A stretch of 64,000 nucleotides of DNA from Enterobacter sp. JBIWA008 (GCF_019968765.1 NZ_CP074149.1:1674001-1738000); one strand, 5' to 3'; shown: positions 52,330 to 61,667, counted from the first letter of the stretch. Notes: generated by a model from the sequence alone, not told the origin. Numbers and translations: made by a program.

Positions 52330-53112
52330 ATGAAAAAATTGTTGATTGCACTGGCCGGGGCCGCATGCCTCTTCACACAGCTGCCGGCAAAGGCTGACCA
52401 GCTTCAGGATATCGAGAAGCGCGGCACCATCCGCATTGCCGTTCCGCAGGACTTCCCGCCGTTTGGCTCGGTCGGGACCGATCTGCAGCCGCAGGGCTAT
52501 GACATCGACATGGCGCGCTATCTGGCCAAACAGATGAAGCTCAAGCTGCAGCTGGTGCCGGTAACCAGCGCCAACCGCGTGCCGTACCTGCAAACCGATA
52601 AGGTGGATCTGGTCATTTCAAGCCTCGGTAAAAACCCGGAACGCGAGAAGGTGATCGACTTTAGCCGCGCCTACGCGCCGTTCTTCCTCGGCGTGTTTGG
52701 TCCGAAAGGGGCCGAGCTGAAAGACGCTGCCGCGCTGAGCGGAAAAACCATCGGCGTGACGCGCGGGGCGGTGGAGGACATGGTGCTTACTAGCCTGGCG
52801 CCGAAAGACGCGGACGTGAAGCGCTACGAAGATAATAACACCACGCTCTCCGCCTATCTCTCCGGACAGGTGCAGTACGTGGCGACCGGCAACCTCGTGG
52901 TGGCGGCCATTTCGCGCCAGAACGCGGATAAAGCCCCGGTGCCGAGCTTTATGCTGAAAGACTCGCCGTGCTTTATTGGCCTGAAGAAGAACGAACCGGC
53001 CCTGAAGGCAAAAGTGGACGCGCTGATTGAGCAGGGCATCAAGGACGGCACGCTCAACGGCCTGTCCGAGCAATGGCTGAAGGCCCCGCTGCCGGCAAAC
53101 CTTGGCGCCTGA
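52330..53112 (+). CDS. hpxF: HpxF, ABC transporter substrate-binding protein
   Basis: A 260-residue periplasmic binding protein of family 3 (polar amino acid type). Signal peptide MKKLLIALAGAACLFTQLPAKA; mature part GTIRIAVPQDFPPFGSVG and VDLVISSLGKNPEREKVIDF are family marks. It starts the ABC importer encoded with hpxJ and hpxK, so the cargo is probably a ureide intermediate such as allantoate. Start at 52330 follows GGGGAAGCACC. Confidence 0.87.
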   Translation: MKKLLIALAGAACLFTQLPAKADQLQDIEKRGTIRIAVPQDFPPFGSVGTDLQPQGYDIDMARYLAKQMKLKLQLVPVTSANRVPYLQTDKVDLVISSLGKNPEREKVIDFSRAYAPFFLGVFGPKGAELKDAAALSGKTIGVTRGAVEDMVLTSLAPKDADVKRYEDNNTTLSAYLSGQVQYVATGNLVVAAISRQNADKAPVPSFMLKDSPCFIGLKKNEPALKAKVDALIEQGIKDGTLNGLSEQWLKAPLPANLGA

Positions 53113-53116
53113 GCCG

Positions 53117-53782
53117 ATGACTGAGCAACTTGATTTCTCCGCGCTCTGGCCGCACTGGCCGGAGCTGCTGGCGGGGCTGTGGGTCACCGTTCAGCTGACG
53201 GTCATGGCGACCGTCGGCGGGCTGGCGACAGGAATTTTCGGGGCGGCTATCCGCAGCGGACGCACCACCTGGTTCAGCCGGATCTGGGGCGCGTACGTGG
53301 AAATTATCCGCAACACGCCGTTTGTGGTGCAGCTGTTTTTCATTGTCTTCGGCCTGCCGAATCTCGGGCTGAAGATGACGGCGGGGGAAGCGGCGCTGCT
53401 GGCCATGGTGGTGAACCTGGGCGCCTACAGCACCGAAATTATCCGCGCGGGCATTCAGGTCACGCCGAAAGGGCAGTGGGAAGCCGGACGCGTGCTGGGG
53501 CTGACCCGCCTGCAGACCTTTATTCGCGTGGTGCTGCCGCCCGCGCTGCAGCGCATTTACCCGGCGCTGGTGAGCCAGTGCATTATCGTGATGCTCGGCT
53601 CGTCGGTGGTGTCTCAGGTCTCGTATGAAGAGCTGACCTTCGCCGCCAACCTGATCCAGTCCAGAACGTTTTTAAGCTTTGAGGTTTATCTGGTGACAAC
53701 CGGCATTTACTTAGCGCTGTCGATTACCCTGCGCCAGCTGATGATGGCGGCGGGACGCAAATGGCTGGGGGTGCAGGCATGA
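53117..53782 (+). CDS. hpxG: HpxG, ABC transporter permease
   Basis: A 221-residue membrane permease of the HisM/GlnP family: five helices, N-terminal LLAGLWVTVQLTVMATVGGL, and the EAA loop QWEAGRVLGLTRLQTFIRVV. The start at 53117 is chosen over an upstream TTG because it gives MTEQLDFSALWPHWP. It overlaps hpxH by ATGA. Confidence 0.88.
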   Translation: MTEQLDFSALWPHWPELLAGLWVTVQLTVMATVGGLATGIFGAAIRSGRTTWFSRIWGAYVEIIRNTPFVVQLFFIVFGLPNLGLKMTAGEAALLAMVVNLGAYSTEIIRAGIQVTPKGQWEAGRVLGLTRLQTFIRVVLPPALQRIYPALVSQCIIVMLGSSVVSQVSYEELTFAANLIQSRTFLSFEVYLVTTGIYLALSITLRQLMMAAGRKWLGVQA

Positions 53783-54438
53783 TGACCACCTTTACCGACT
53801 GGGACATTATTCGCAACCTGCTGCTGGCCGGACGCTGGACGGTGCTGCTGTCGCTGGTGGCGTTTGTCGGCGGGGCGGTGGTGACGCTGCCGCTCCTGCT
53901 GCTGCGCCTCACGGGCGGGCGCGCGGTGAAGCGCATCATCCGCGGCTATATTGAGCTGTTCCAGGGCACGCCGCTGCTGATGCAGCTGTTCCTGGCCTTC
54001 TTCGGCGTGGCGCTGTTCGGCATCGACGTCTCGCCGTGGACCGCCGCCTCGCTGGCGCTCACGTTCTACACCAGCGCGTTTCTGCTCGATATCTGGTTTG
54101 GCAGCATTCGCGCGCTGCCGAAAGGGCAGTGGGAAGCCTCGCGCTGTCTGGGGCTGACCTTTGGCCAGACCCTGTTTCGCGTCGTCGCCCCGCAGGCGCT
54201 GCGCATCGGCATCGCCCCGACGGTCGGCTTTGCCGTGCAGGTGATTAAAGGCACCGCGCTGGCGTCGATTATCGGCTTTATCGAGCTGACCAAGGCCGGG
54301 ACCATGCTGACCAACGTGACGTATCAGCCGTTTAAGGTCTTTGCGCTGGTGGCGCTCGGCTACTTTATTCTGTGTTATCCGCTGTCGCGCTACAGCCGCT
54401 ATCTGGAGACGAAATTCAATGCCTCTCATCACCATTAA
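53779..54438 (+). CDS. hpxH: HpxH, ABC transporter permease
   Basis: A 219-residue HisQ/GlnP-type permease, the pair of HpxG. N-terminal helix NLLLAGRWTVLLSLVAFVGG; EAA loop QWEASRCLGLTFGQTLFRVV. The heterodimer forms the translocation path. Its 3' end overlaps hpxI by 20 nt. Confidence 0.88.
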   Translation: MMTTFTDWDIIRNLLLAGRWTVLLSLVAFVGGAVVTLPLLLLRLTGGRAVKRIIRGYIELFQGTPLLMQLFLAFFGVALFGIDVSPWTAASLALTFYTSAFLLDIWFGSIRALPKGQWEASRCLGLTFGQTLFRVVAPQALRIGIAPTVGFAVQVIKGTALASIIGFIELTKAGTMLTNVTYQPFKVFALVALGYFILCYPLSRYSRYLETKFNASHHH

Positions 54439-55156
54439 TCAGGTGCAGAAGTACTACGGCGATAACCACGTGCTCAAGGGCGTCGATCTGGATATCGACA
54501 TGGGCCAGGTGATCTCCATCATCGGGCGCAGCGGGTCGGGCAAAAGCACGCTGCTGCGCTGCATCAACGGGCTGGAAGGCTATCAGGACGGCAGCATCAA
54601 GCTGGGCGGCATGACCATTACCGACCGGGATTCTCAGGCGCGCGAAATCAGCCGCTCGGTCGGGATGGTGTTCCAGAGCTTCAACCTGTTTCCGCACATG
54701 ACGGCGCTGGAAAACGTGATGCTCGCCCCGCGTCGGGTGCTGAAGAAAAGCGCCGCCGAATGCCGCGAGCTGGCGAAGCAGATGCTGGAGAAAGTGGGCT
54801 TAGGCGATCGTCTGGATTACTACCCGTCGAGCCTCTCCGGCGGCCAGCAGCAGCGCGTGGCGATTGCCCGCGCGCTGGCGATGTCACCTAAAGTTTTACT
54901 CTGCGACGAGATCACCTCCGCGCTCGACCCGGAGCTGGTGGGCGAAGTGCTCAGGGTGCTCGAGCAGCTGGCGGCCGAGGGGATGACGCTCATACTGGTT
55001 ACCCATGAAATGAATTTTGCCCGCGAAGTGGGCGACCGCGTGGTGTTTATGCACCAGGGGAAAGTCTGGGAGCAGGGCGACAGCAAAACGCTGTTTGCCA
55101 ACCCGCAGACCACGGAACTGAAGCAGTTCATCTCCTCCGTGCGCGGCCTCAACTGA
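54419..55156 (+). CDS. hpxI: HpxI, ABC transporter ATPase
   Basis: A 245-residue ATPase of the polar amino acid class. Walker A GRSGSGKST (about residues 38-46), Q-loop SVGMVFQSFNLFPH, signature LSGGQQQRVAIARA, Walker B VLLCDEITSALDPELV, and switch His in LVTHEMNFA. Start at 54419 gives MPLITINQVQKYYGDN. Confidence 0.9.
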   Translation: MPLITINQVQKYYGDNHVLKGVDLDIDMGQVISIIGRSGSGKSTLLRCINGLEGYQDGSIKLGGMTITDRDSQAREISRSVGMVFQSFNLFPHMTALENVMLAPRRVLKKSAAECRELAKQMLEKVGLGDRLDYYPSSLSGGQQQRVAIARALAMSPKVLLCDEITSALDPELVGEVLRVLEQLAAEGMTLILVTHEMNFAREVGDRVVFMHQGKVWEQGDSKTLFANPQTTELKQFISSVRGLN

Positions 55157-55169
55157 TAAGGACTGACAA

Positions 55170-56411
55170 ATGGATATCGCACGCTTTCCGCAAATCAACC
55201 CGCCGCAGCGCCTGCTGATGGGGCCGGGCCCGATCAACGCCGACCCGCGCGTGCTGCGCGCCATGTCGAGCCAGCTGATCGGCCAGTACGATCCGGCCAT
55301 GACCCACTACATGAACGAGGTGATGGCGCTCTATCGCGGGGTGTTCCGCACCGAAAACCGCTGGACGATGCTGGTGGACGGCACCTCCCGCGCGGGGATT
55401 GAAGCCATTCTGGTTTCCGCCATCCGCCCCGGAGATAAGGTGCTGGTGCCGGTCTTTGGCCGCTTTGGTCACCTGCTGTGCGAAATTGCCCGCCGCTGCC
55501 GCGCGGAGGTGCATACCATCGAGGTGCCGTGGGGTGAGGTGTTTACCCCGGACCAGGTGGAGGATGCGATTAAGCGTATTCGTCCGCGCCTGCTGCTGAC
55601 CGTGCAGGGCGACACCTCCACCACCATGCTGCAGCCGCTCGCCGAGCTCGGCGCCATCTGCCGCCGCTACGACGTGCTGTTCTACACCGACGCCACCGCG
55701 TCGCTCGGCGGCAACGCGCTGGAGACCGACGCCTGGGGGCTGGATGCCGTCTCGGCCGGGATGCAGAAGTGCCTCGGCGGCCCGTCGGGCACCTCGCCGA
55801 TCACCCTGAGCGCGCGCATGGAGGAGGCGATCCGTCGCCGCAAATGCGTTGAGGAGGGCATTCGTACCGACGCCCACCGCGACGGCGACGAGGAGATGAT
55901 CTACTCCAACTATTTCGATCTCGGCATGGTGATGGACTACTGGGGGCCGGAGCGGCTTAACCACCATACCGAAGCCACCACCGCGCTGTTTGGTGCCCGC
56001 GAGTGCGCGCGTCTGATCCTGCAGGAAGGGCTGGATAACGGCATTGCGCGCCACAGGCTGCACGGCGATGCGCTGCTGAAAGGCATTCAGGCGATGGGGC
56101 TTGAGACCTTCGGCGACCTGAAGCACAAGATGAACAACGTGCTGGGCGTGGCGATCCCGCAGGGCGTTAACGGCGACCAGGTGCGTAAGCTGATGCTGGA
56201 AGATTTCGGGATTGAAATCGGCACCTCGTTTGGCCCGCTGCACGGCAAGGTGTGGCGCATTGGCACCATGGGCTACAACGCGCGCAAGGACTGCGTGATG
56301 ACCACCCTGAGCGCGCTGGAGTCGGTGCTGAACTACCTGAAATTCACGACCACGCAGGGGGCCGCCATGCAGGCCGCGTGGGACCACTATCGCCGCGAGA
56401 CGCCGCAATGA
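55170..56411 (+). CDS. hpxJ: HpxJ, ureidoglycine-glyoxylate aminotransferase
   Basis: A 413-residue class V PLP aminotransferase. It begins INPPQRLLMGPGPINADPRV, the alanine-glyoxylate aminotransferase-type start, and the PLP lysine is in AGMQKCLGGPSGTSP. It transfers the amino group of ureidoglycine (from allantoate) to glyoxylate, giving oxalurate-type product and glycine. It lies 13 nt after hpxI and overlaps hpxK by ATGA. Confidence 0.9.
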   Translation: MDIARFPQINPPQRLLMGPGPINADPRVLRAMSSQLIGQYDPAMTHYMNEVMALYRGVFRTENRWTMLVDGTSRAGIEAILVSAIRPGDKVLVPVFGRFGHLLCEIARRCRAEVHTIEVPWGEVFTPDQVEDAIKRIRPRLLLTVQGDTSTTMLQPLAELGAICRRYDVLFYTDATASLGGNALETDAWGLDAVSAGMQKCLGGPSGTSPITLSARMEEAIRRRKCVEEGIRTDAHRDGDEEMIYSNYFDLGMVMDYWGPERLNHHTEATTALFGARECARLILQEGLDNGIARHRLHGDALLKGIQAMGLETFGDLKHKMNNVLGVAIPQGVNGDQVRKLMLEDFGIEIGTSFGPLHGKVWRIGTMGYNARKDCVMTTLSALESVLNYLKFTTTQGAAMQAAWDHYRRETPQ

Positions 56412-57646
56412 GCCCGGCGGCAGAACGGGTGATGGCGCGCGCCGACGCGCTGGCCGCCATCAGCGAAACCCCGGATGCGCTGACGAGAGTCTATCTCTCC
56501 ACGCAGCATCTGCAGGCCAACCAGCTGGTCGGAGAGTGGATGCGCCAGGCGGGCATGACCGTCTGGCAGGACAGCGTGGGCAATATCTGTGGACGCTACG
56601 AAGGCGCGCAGGAGGGAGCCCAGGCTGTGCTGCTCGGCTCGCATCTGGACACCGTGCGCAATGCCGGACGCTACGACGGCATGCTCGGGGTGCTCACCGC
56701 CATTGAGGTGGTGGACGGCCTGCACCAGCAGGGGCTACATCTGGCCCAGGCGATTGAGATTGTTGGTTTTGGCGACGAAGAGGGGACCCGTTTTGGCATC
56801 ACCCTGCTAGGCAGCCGGGGCGTTACGGGCACCTGGCCGCAGGGCTGGCTGGAGGCGTGTGATGCAAGCGGCATCAGCGTGGCGCAGGCGATGGTGCAGG
56901 CCGGGCTCGACCCCGCTCGCGTGGCGCTGGCGGCACGGCATCAGGACGATTTCAGCGCCTGTCTGGAACTGCACATCGAACAGGGGCCGTGTCTGGAGCA
57001 GGAAGGTCTGGCGCTGGGCGTGGTGGAGGCCATTAACGGCGCGCGCCGCCTAAGCTGCCGCTTCACCGGCGAGGCCGGACACGCGGGCACCGTGCCGATG
57101 AATCACCGTAAAGATGCCCTGGCCGCCGCAGCCGAATGGATGGTGCTGATTGAAAACGCCACACGGAAACGCGGCGGCAATCTGGTCGCGACGGTCGGGG
57201 AACTGCGCTGCCTGCCCGGTGCGGTCAACGTGATCCCCGGCGAGGTTGCGCTCTCGCTGGATATTCGCGGCCCGCAGGATGCCCCGCTTGACGCGCTGCT
57301 TACTGAACTGCTGGCGCATGCGCAGGCCATTGCCACTCGTCGCGGGCTGAGCTTCGGCTCCGAGGAGTTTTACCGGATCGCCGCCACGCCGTGCGATGCG
57401 CGCCTGCGGCATCTGCTGGGGGACGCCGTTACGTCGGTGCAGGGACATTCATTATCGCTGCCCAGCGGCGCCGGGCATGACACCATCGCGCTGGCAGAAC
57501 GCTGGCCGGTCGGCATGCTGTTTGTGCGCTGCAGGGGGGGCGTCAGCCACCATCCGGCGGAATCGGTGATGGCTGAGGATGTTGCCCTGGCGATTGAGGC
57601 GTTTGGGCGGGCGGTGAGAGCGCTTGCTGACGGTGGCGCGCGTTAA
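56408..57646 (+). CDS. hpxK: HpxK, M20-family allantoate amidohydrolase
   Basis: A 412-residue di-metal hydrolase. Metal and catalytic motifs: LLGSHLDTVRNAGRYDGMLG (His and bridging Asp), GFGDEEGTRFG (Glu pair), ELHIEQGPCLEQEG, and the C-terminal GVSHHPAESV His. It opens allantoate to ureidoglycine and ammonia. A longer in-frame start inside hpxJ is rejected in favour of the overlapping ATGA. The gene ends 4 nt into the convergent ATPase gene. Confidence 0.9.
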   Translation: MSPAAERVMARADALAAISETPDALTRVYLSTQHLQANQLVGEWMRQAGMTVWQDSVGNICGRYEGAQEGAQAVLLGSHLDTVRNAGRYDGMLGVLTAIEVVDGLHQQGLHLAQAIEIVGFGDEEGTRFGITLLGSRGVTGTWPQGWLEACDASGISVAQAMVQAGLDPARVALAARHQDDFSACLELHIEQGPCLEQEGLALGVVEAINGARRLSCRFTGEAGHAGTVPMNHRKDALAAAAEWMVLIENATRKRGGNLVATVGELRCLPGAVNVIPGEVALSLDIRGPQDAPLDALLTELLAHAQAIATRRGLSFGSEEFYRIAATPCDARLRHLLGDAVTSVQGHSLSLPSGAGHDTIALAERWPVGMLFVRCRGGVSHHPAESVMAEDVALAIEAFGRAVRALADGGAR

Positions 57647-58758
57647 GCCACCGAACGCACCGCATCTTCGATATCAGCGCTCACCCGTACATCCTGGTCG
57701 TCAAAAACCATGCAGTGACGGTCGTCAAACGCCACGTCTATCTTCTGCCAGGGGGCGAACTTCACGTCGCCCGGCAGCAAGATCTTCACGTTGTCATGGC
57801 CATAGCATTGCCCAAACAGGTAAGTATTGTTTCCCAGTCGCTCCACCACTTCACAGTTAAATTCCAGCCGCGTGCCGCGGTGAAGGTCGGTGGTTAAATG
57901 TTCCGGACGGATGCCCAGCGTGACCTGACTGCCCGGCTGCAGCGGTGTGGTGGTCATCGCGAGCGTGAGCGACTTCTGCTGCGACAATCTGACGGTGAGC
58001 TTGCCCGGCTGCCAGGCTTCAACGGTCGCCGGCAGAAAGTTCATCTTCGGAGAACCTATAAACCCGGCGACAAACTTATTCACCGGTTTGTAATAGAGAT
58101 CCATCGGCGCACCCATCTGTTCAACCTTGCCGTAGTTCATGACCACAATTTTGTCGGCCAGGGTCATCGCTTCGATCTGGTCGTGCGTGACATACACCAT
58201 GGTGGTTTTCAGCTCCTGGTGAAGTCGGGCAAGGTGAAGACGCATCTCGACGCGCAGTTCGGCGTCCAGGTTAGAGAGCGGTTCATCGAACATAAAGACG
58301 CGCGGATTGCGCACGATGGCGCGGCCTATTGCCACGCGCTGGCGCTGCCCGCCCGAGAGCTGTTTAGGTTTGCGGTCCAGCAGGTGGGAGAGCTGCAGCG
58401 TTTTTGCCACCATCTCCACCTGATGACGGATTCGATCTTTCGGGACCTTATTCACCTTCAGCCCGTAGCCCATGTTCTCGGCGACCGTCATGTGCGGATA
58501 GAGCGCGTAGGACTGAAACACCATCGCCACGCCGCGGTGGGAAGGCGCAACGTCATTCATCACCTCATTACCGATTAAGACTTCACCTTCGCTAATCTCC
58601 TCCAGACCGGCAATCATGCGCAGCATGGTCGATTTACCGCAGCCGGAAGGGCCAACAAAGACGGCGAATTCACCGTCTTCAATTTCAAGATTCACGTTGT
58701 GCAAGGTGACGGTGTCGCCAAAGCGCTTGGTGACGTTCCTCAACTGTATGTTTGACAT
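57643..58758 (-). CDS. MalK/UgpC-type sugar ABC transporter ATPase
   Basis: A 371-residue ATPase. Walker A VGPSGCGKST (about 37-46), signature LSGGQRQRVAIGRA, Walker B VFMFDEPLSNLDAELR, switch YVTHDQIEAMTLAD, then a C-terminal OB/TOBE regulatory domain (VTLGIRPEHLTTD). Sugar importer ATPases with this domain usually serve one or several CUT1 systems. It is divergent from the galactan operon and most likely energises GanPQ, whose operon has no ATPase of its own. Start at 58758. Confidence 0.87.
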   Translation of the reverse strand: MSNIQLRNVTKRFGDTVTLHNVNLEIEDGEFAVFVGPSGCGKSTMLRMIAGLEEISEGEVLIGNEVMNDVAPSHRGVAMVFQSYALYPHMTVAENMGYGLKVNKVPKDRIRHQVEMVAKTLQLSHLLDRKPKQLSGGQRQRVAIGRAIVRNPRVFMFDEPLSNLDAELRVEMRLHLARLHQELKTTMVYVTHDQIEAMTLADKIVVMNYGKVEQMGAPMDLYYKPVNKFVAGFIGSPKMNFLPATVEAWQPGKLTVRLSQQKSLTLAMTTTPLQPGSQVTLGIRPEHLTTDLHRGTRLEFNCEVVERLGNNTYLFGQCYGHDNVKILLPGDVKFAPWQKIDVAFDDRHCMVFDDQDVRVSADIEDAVRSVA

Positions 58759-59079
58759 CAGTGTTCCCCGAGTAAACCGCTGTCTATGTTTTACGTATAA
58801 CAATATGTGTCAACATAGCTGGACGGTGCAATTTGTCTGCATTGACTATAACTTCCAGTATTCATGCGCCCTATACAGATTTTCCATTAATGTTATGACG
58901 ATCACACAACTTACAGTTTTTTGTAGAGTTATCATGATGTGAAGGGTAGCGTATACCAAACCAAAGATATTTGATGTCATACGTGCAGCATCTGAGTTTG
59001 CGGAGTTTTAGATGAGGCAGAAAAGGCGTTAAATGTCATAGCAACCATAAAATTGTTATACGTTCACATTAGGTTTGTA
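58759..59079. promoter_or_regulatory. Divergent control region of the galactan locus
   Basis: A 321-nt non-coding gap. It contains a CRP-like site TGTTA-TGACGA-TCACA at 58891-58906 (one mismatch in the left half). The 12-mer ACGTATAACAAT occurs at 58793-58804, with its exact reverse complement ATTGTTATACGT at 59052-59063, one copy just upstream of each divergent gene. These look like operator copies for a shared regulator, and GTATAC recurs near 58953. Confidence 0.65.
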
Positions 59080-60294
59080 ATGAAAAAGAACCTACTTGCC
59101 GCTCTGATCCTCTCTACGCTCGCGGTGCAGGTACATGCCACCACGCAGCTTAACGTCTGGGAAGACATCAAGAAGTCGTCCGGTATCAAGGATGCGGTGG
59201 CCGACTTTGAAAAACAGTACGACGTTAAGGTCAACGTCCAGGAAACCCCTTACGCCCAGCAGCTGGAAAAACTGCGCCTGGACGGCCCGGCGGGCATTGG
59301 CCCGGACGTGCTGGTGATCCCTAACGATCAGCTGGGCGGCGCCGTGGTGCAAGGGCTGCTGACTCCTCTGAATCTGGAGGCTAAGCAGACCGAACAGTAC
59401 ACCCCGGCCTCGATCAATGCCTTCAAAATGGATAATGCCCTTTACGGCGTGCCGAAAGCGGTCGAGACGCTGGTGCTGATCTACAACAAAGACCTCATCG
59501 ACAAGCCGCTCAACTCGCTGCAGGACTGGTATGACTTTTCGAAACAGCAGCGCGCGAAAAACCAGTACGGCCTTCTCGCCAAGTTCGACCAGATTTACTA
59601 CAGCTGGGGGGCAATTTCCCCGATGGGCGGCTACATCTTCGGTCAAAACGACAAGGGCGGCTATAACGCCAGCGACGTTGGCCTCAACAAGCCGGGTGCG
59701 GTAGAGGCCGTGACGTACCTGAAAAAATTCTACGCCGACGGGATCTTCCCGGCCGGGATAGTTGGTGACAACGGCCTGAACGCCATTGACTCCCTGTTCA
59801 CCGAGAAGAAAGCGGCAGCCGTGATCAACGGGCCGTGGGCATTCCAGCCGTATGAAGCGGCAGGCATCAACTACGGCGTGGCGCCGCTGCCAATGCTGCC
59901 GGACGGCAAGCCGATGAGATCTTTTCTCGGCGTGAAAGGCTACGTTGTCTCCACGTGGAGCAAAGACAAAGCCCTGGCGCAGAAATTTATCGAATTCATC
60001 AACCAGCCGCAGTATGTGAAAACGCGCTACATCGCCACGCGTGAGATCCCGCCGCTGACGGCAATGATTGACGATCCGGTTATCAAAAACGACGAAAAAG
60101 CGAGTGCCGTCGCGGTACAGGCGGCGCGCGCAACCGCCATGCCGGGCATCCCTGAGATGGGCGAAGTCTGGGGGCCAGCCAACGCCGCGCTGGAGCTGAG
60201 CCTGACCGGCAAACAGGATCCTAAAGCCGCGCTGGATAGCGCAGAAAAACAGGTCCAGATGCAAATCGAAGCCATGCAGGCCAGCAACCAGTAA
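59080..60294 (+). CDS. ganS: Galacto-oligosaccharide ABC substrate-binding protein
   Basis: A 404-residue MalE-like (CUT1) periplasmic binding protein; signal peptide MKKNLLAALILSTLAVQVHA, then TTQLNVWEDIKKSSGIKDAV. GAINPxx-type hinge and aromatic-rich binding surface (NGPWAFQPYEAAGINYG). In the setting of GH53 and GH42 genes it should bind beta-1,4-galacto-oligosaccharides. The start at 59080 begins the signal peptide. A hairpin follows the gene. Confidence 0.87.
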   Translation: MKKNLLAALILSTLAVQVHATTQLNVWEDIKKSSGIKDAVADFEKQYDVKVNVQETPYAQQLEKLRLDGPAGIGPDVLVIPNDQLGGAVVQGLLTPLNLEAKQTEQYTPASINAFKMDNALYGVPKAVETLVLIYNKDLIDKPLNSLQDWYDFSKQQRAKNQYGLLAKFDQIYYSWGAISPMGGYIFGQNDKGGYNASDVGLNKPGAVEAVTYLKKFYADGIFPAGIVGDNGLNAIDSLFTEKKAAAVINGPWAFQPYEAAGINYGVAPLPMLPDGKPMRSFLGVKGYVVSTWSKDKALAQKFIEFINQPQYVKTRYIATREIPPLTAMIDDPVIKNDEKASAVAVQAARATAMPGIPEMGEVWGPANAALELSLTGKQDPKAALDSAEKQVQMQIEAMQASNQ

Positions 60295-60308
60295 TTTTCT
60301 GCCGTCGC

Positions 60309-60334
60309 AAAACGGGAGGGCTCTCTCCCGTTTT
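60309..60334 (+). other. Hairpin between ganS and ganP
   Basis: AAAACGGGAG (60309-60318) pairs with CTCCCGTTTT (60325-60334) around GGCTCT. Hairpins in this position often raise binding-protein mRNA above that of the permeases, and the T4 run permits partial termination. Confidence 0.75.
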
Positions 60335-60351
60335 ATTGAAAGGAGTTGTCT

Positions 60352-61656
60352 GTGAGTATCATCCCGGAAAATTTTGCCAGAACGCACGGGGCCGGGCGCC
60401 ATGCCTGGACCGGCCTGCTGCTGGCGGTCATCCCCGGCTTCGGCCAGTTCTACCATCGTCAGTGGCTGAAAGGGATTATCTTCCTGGTGCTGCTGGCCAG
60501 TTTTATCGGCGTATTCGCCGATTTTCTGCGCGAAGGGCTGTGGGGGCTGGTGACGCTGGGGGAGGAGGTGCCGCGGGATAACTCCATCTTCCTGCTGGCT
60601 GAGGGGATCATCAGCGTGCTGATCGCCGCGTTTGGCGTGATGGTCTGGTACCTGTCGATGCGTGATGCGTGGGTGAATGGCAGAAAACGCGATGAGGGAC
60701 TCGCACTTAACAGCGTGCGCAAGCAGTACCAGATGCTGCTGAGTGACGGCTTCCCGTATCTTATGATCACGCCCGGCTTTATCCTGCTGGTGTTTGTGGT
60801 GGTGTTCCCGATCCTGTTCGGCTTTGCCATCGCCTTTACCAACTACAACCTGTACCACACGCCGCCGGCAAAGCTGGTGGACTGGGTCGGCTTTAAGAAC
60901 TTCATCAATATCTTCACGCTTTCCATCTGGCGTTCGACCTTCTTCGACGTGCTGCAGTGGACGGTGGTCTGGACGCTGCTCGCCACCACGCTGCAGTGTA
61001 CCGTGGGCGTGCTGCTGGCCATTCTGGTCAACCAGAAGGATCTGCGCTTTAAGCCGCTGATCCGCACCATCTTCATTCTGCCGTGGGCGGTACCGGGTTT
61101 TGTCACCATTCTGGTGTTTGCCGGGATGTTCAACGACTCCTTTGGGGTGATCAACAACGCCATACTGGCCTTCTTCGGCATCGCGCCAAAAGCGTGGATG
61201 ACCGATCCGTTCTGGACCAAAACGGCGCTGATTATGATGCAGACCTGGCTCGGCTTCCCGTTTGTTTTCGCCATGACCACCGGCGTGCTGCAGGCCATTC
61301 CGGACGATCTGTACGAAGCGGCGACCATGGACGGCGCCAGCAGCGCGACCAGGCTACGCACCATCACGCTGCCGCTGGTGCTGTACTCGATTGCGCCGAT
61401 TCTGATCACCCAATACACCTTCAACTTCAATAACTTCAACATCATCTACCTGTTCAATAACGGCGGTCCGGCGGTGGTGGGGTCAAATGCGGGTGGGACG
61501 GATATCCTGGTGTCGTGGATCTACAAACTGACGATGTCCTCTTCGCAATACGCGATTGCGGCGACCATCACTATCCTGCTGTCGATCTTTGTCGTCGGGC
61601 TGGCGCTGTGGCAGTTCCGCGCCACGAAATCGTTCAAAAATGACGACATGGCGTAA
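60352..61656 (+). CDS. ganP: MalF-type sugar permease
   Basis: A 434-residue membrane permease of the CUT1 class with a long N-terminal extension of about two helices (LLLAVIPGFGQFYHRQWLKG) before the permease core. EAA loop EAATMDGASSATRLRTITLP. The GTG at 60352 with AAGGAGTTGTCT upstream is preferred to the TTG at 60346. It pairs with the next gene. Confidence 0.86.
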   Translation: MSIIPENFARTHGAGRHAWTGLLLAVIPGFGQFYHRQWLKGIIFLVLLASFIGVFADFLREGLWGLVTLGEEVPRDNSIFLLAEGIISVLIAAFGVMVWYLSMRDAWVNGRKRDEGLALNSVRKQYQMLLSDGFPYLMITPGFILLVFVVVFPILFGFAIAFTNYNLYHTPPAKLVDWVGFKNFINIFTLSIWRSTFFDVLQWTVVWTLLATTLQCTVGVLLAILVNQKDLRFKPLIRTIFILPWAVPGFVTILVFAGMFNDSFGVINNAILAFFGIAPKAWMTDPFWTKTALIMMQTWLGFPFVFAMTTGVLQAIPDDLYEAATMDGASSATRLRTITLPLVLYSIAPILITQYTFNFNNFNIIYLFNNGGPAVVGSNAGGTDILVSWIYKLTMSSSQYAIAATITILLSIFVVGLALWQFRATKSFKNDDMA

Positions 61657-61667
61657 GGAACGCAACA

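Noticed and set aside
55149..56408. 419-codon minus-strand frame opposite hpxJ
   Set aside because: Antisense to a PLP aminotransferase in a coupled operon; composition is typical of a mirror frame.
59092..60858. 588-codon minus-strand frame opposite ganS and ganP
   Set aside because: It spans two well-identified plus-strand genes and their hairpin-containing gap and has the Arg/His/Gln-rich composition of an antisense frame.
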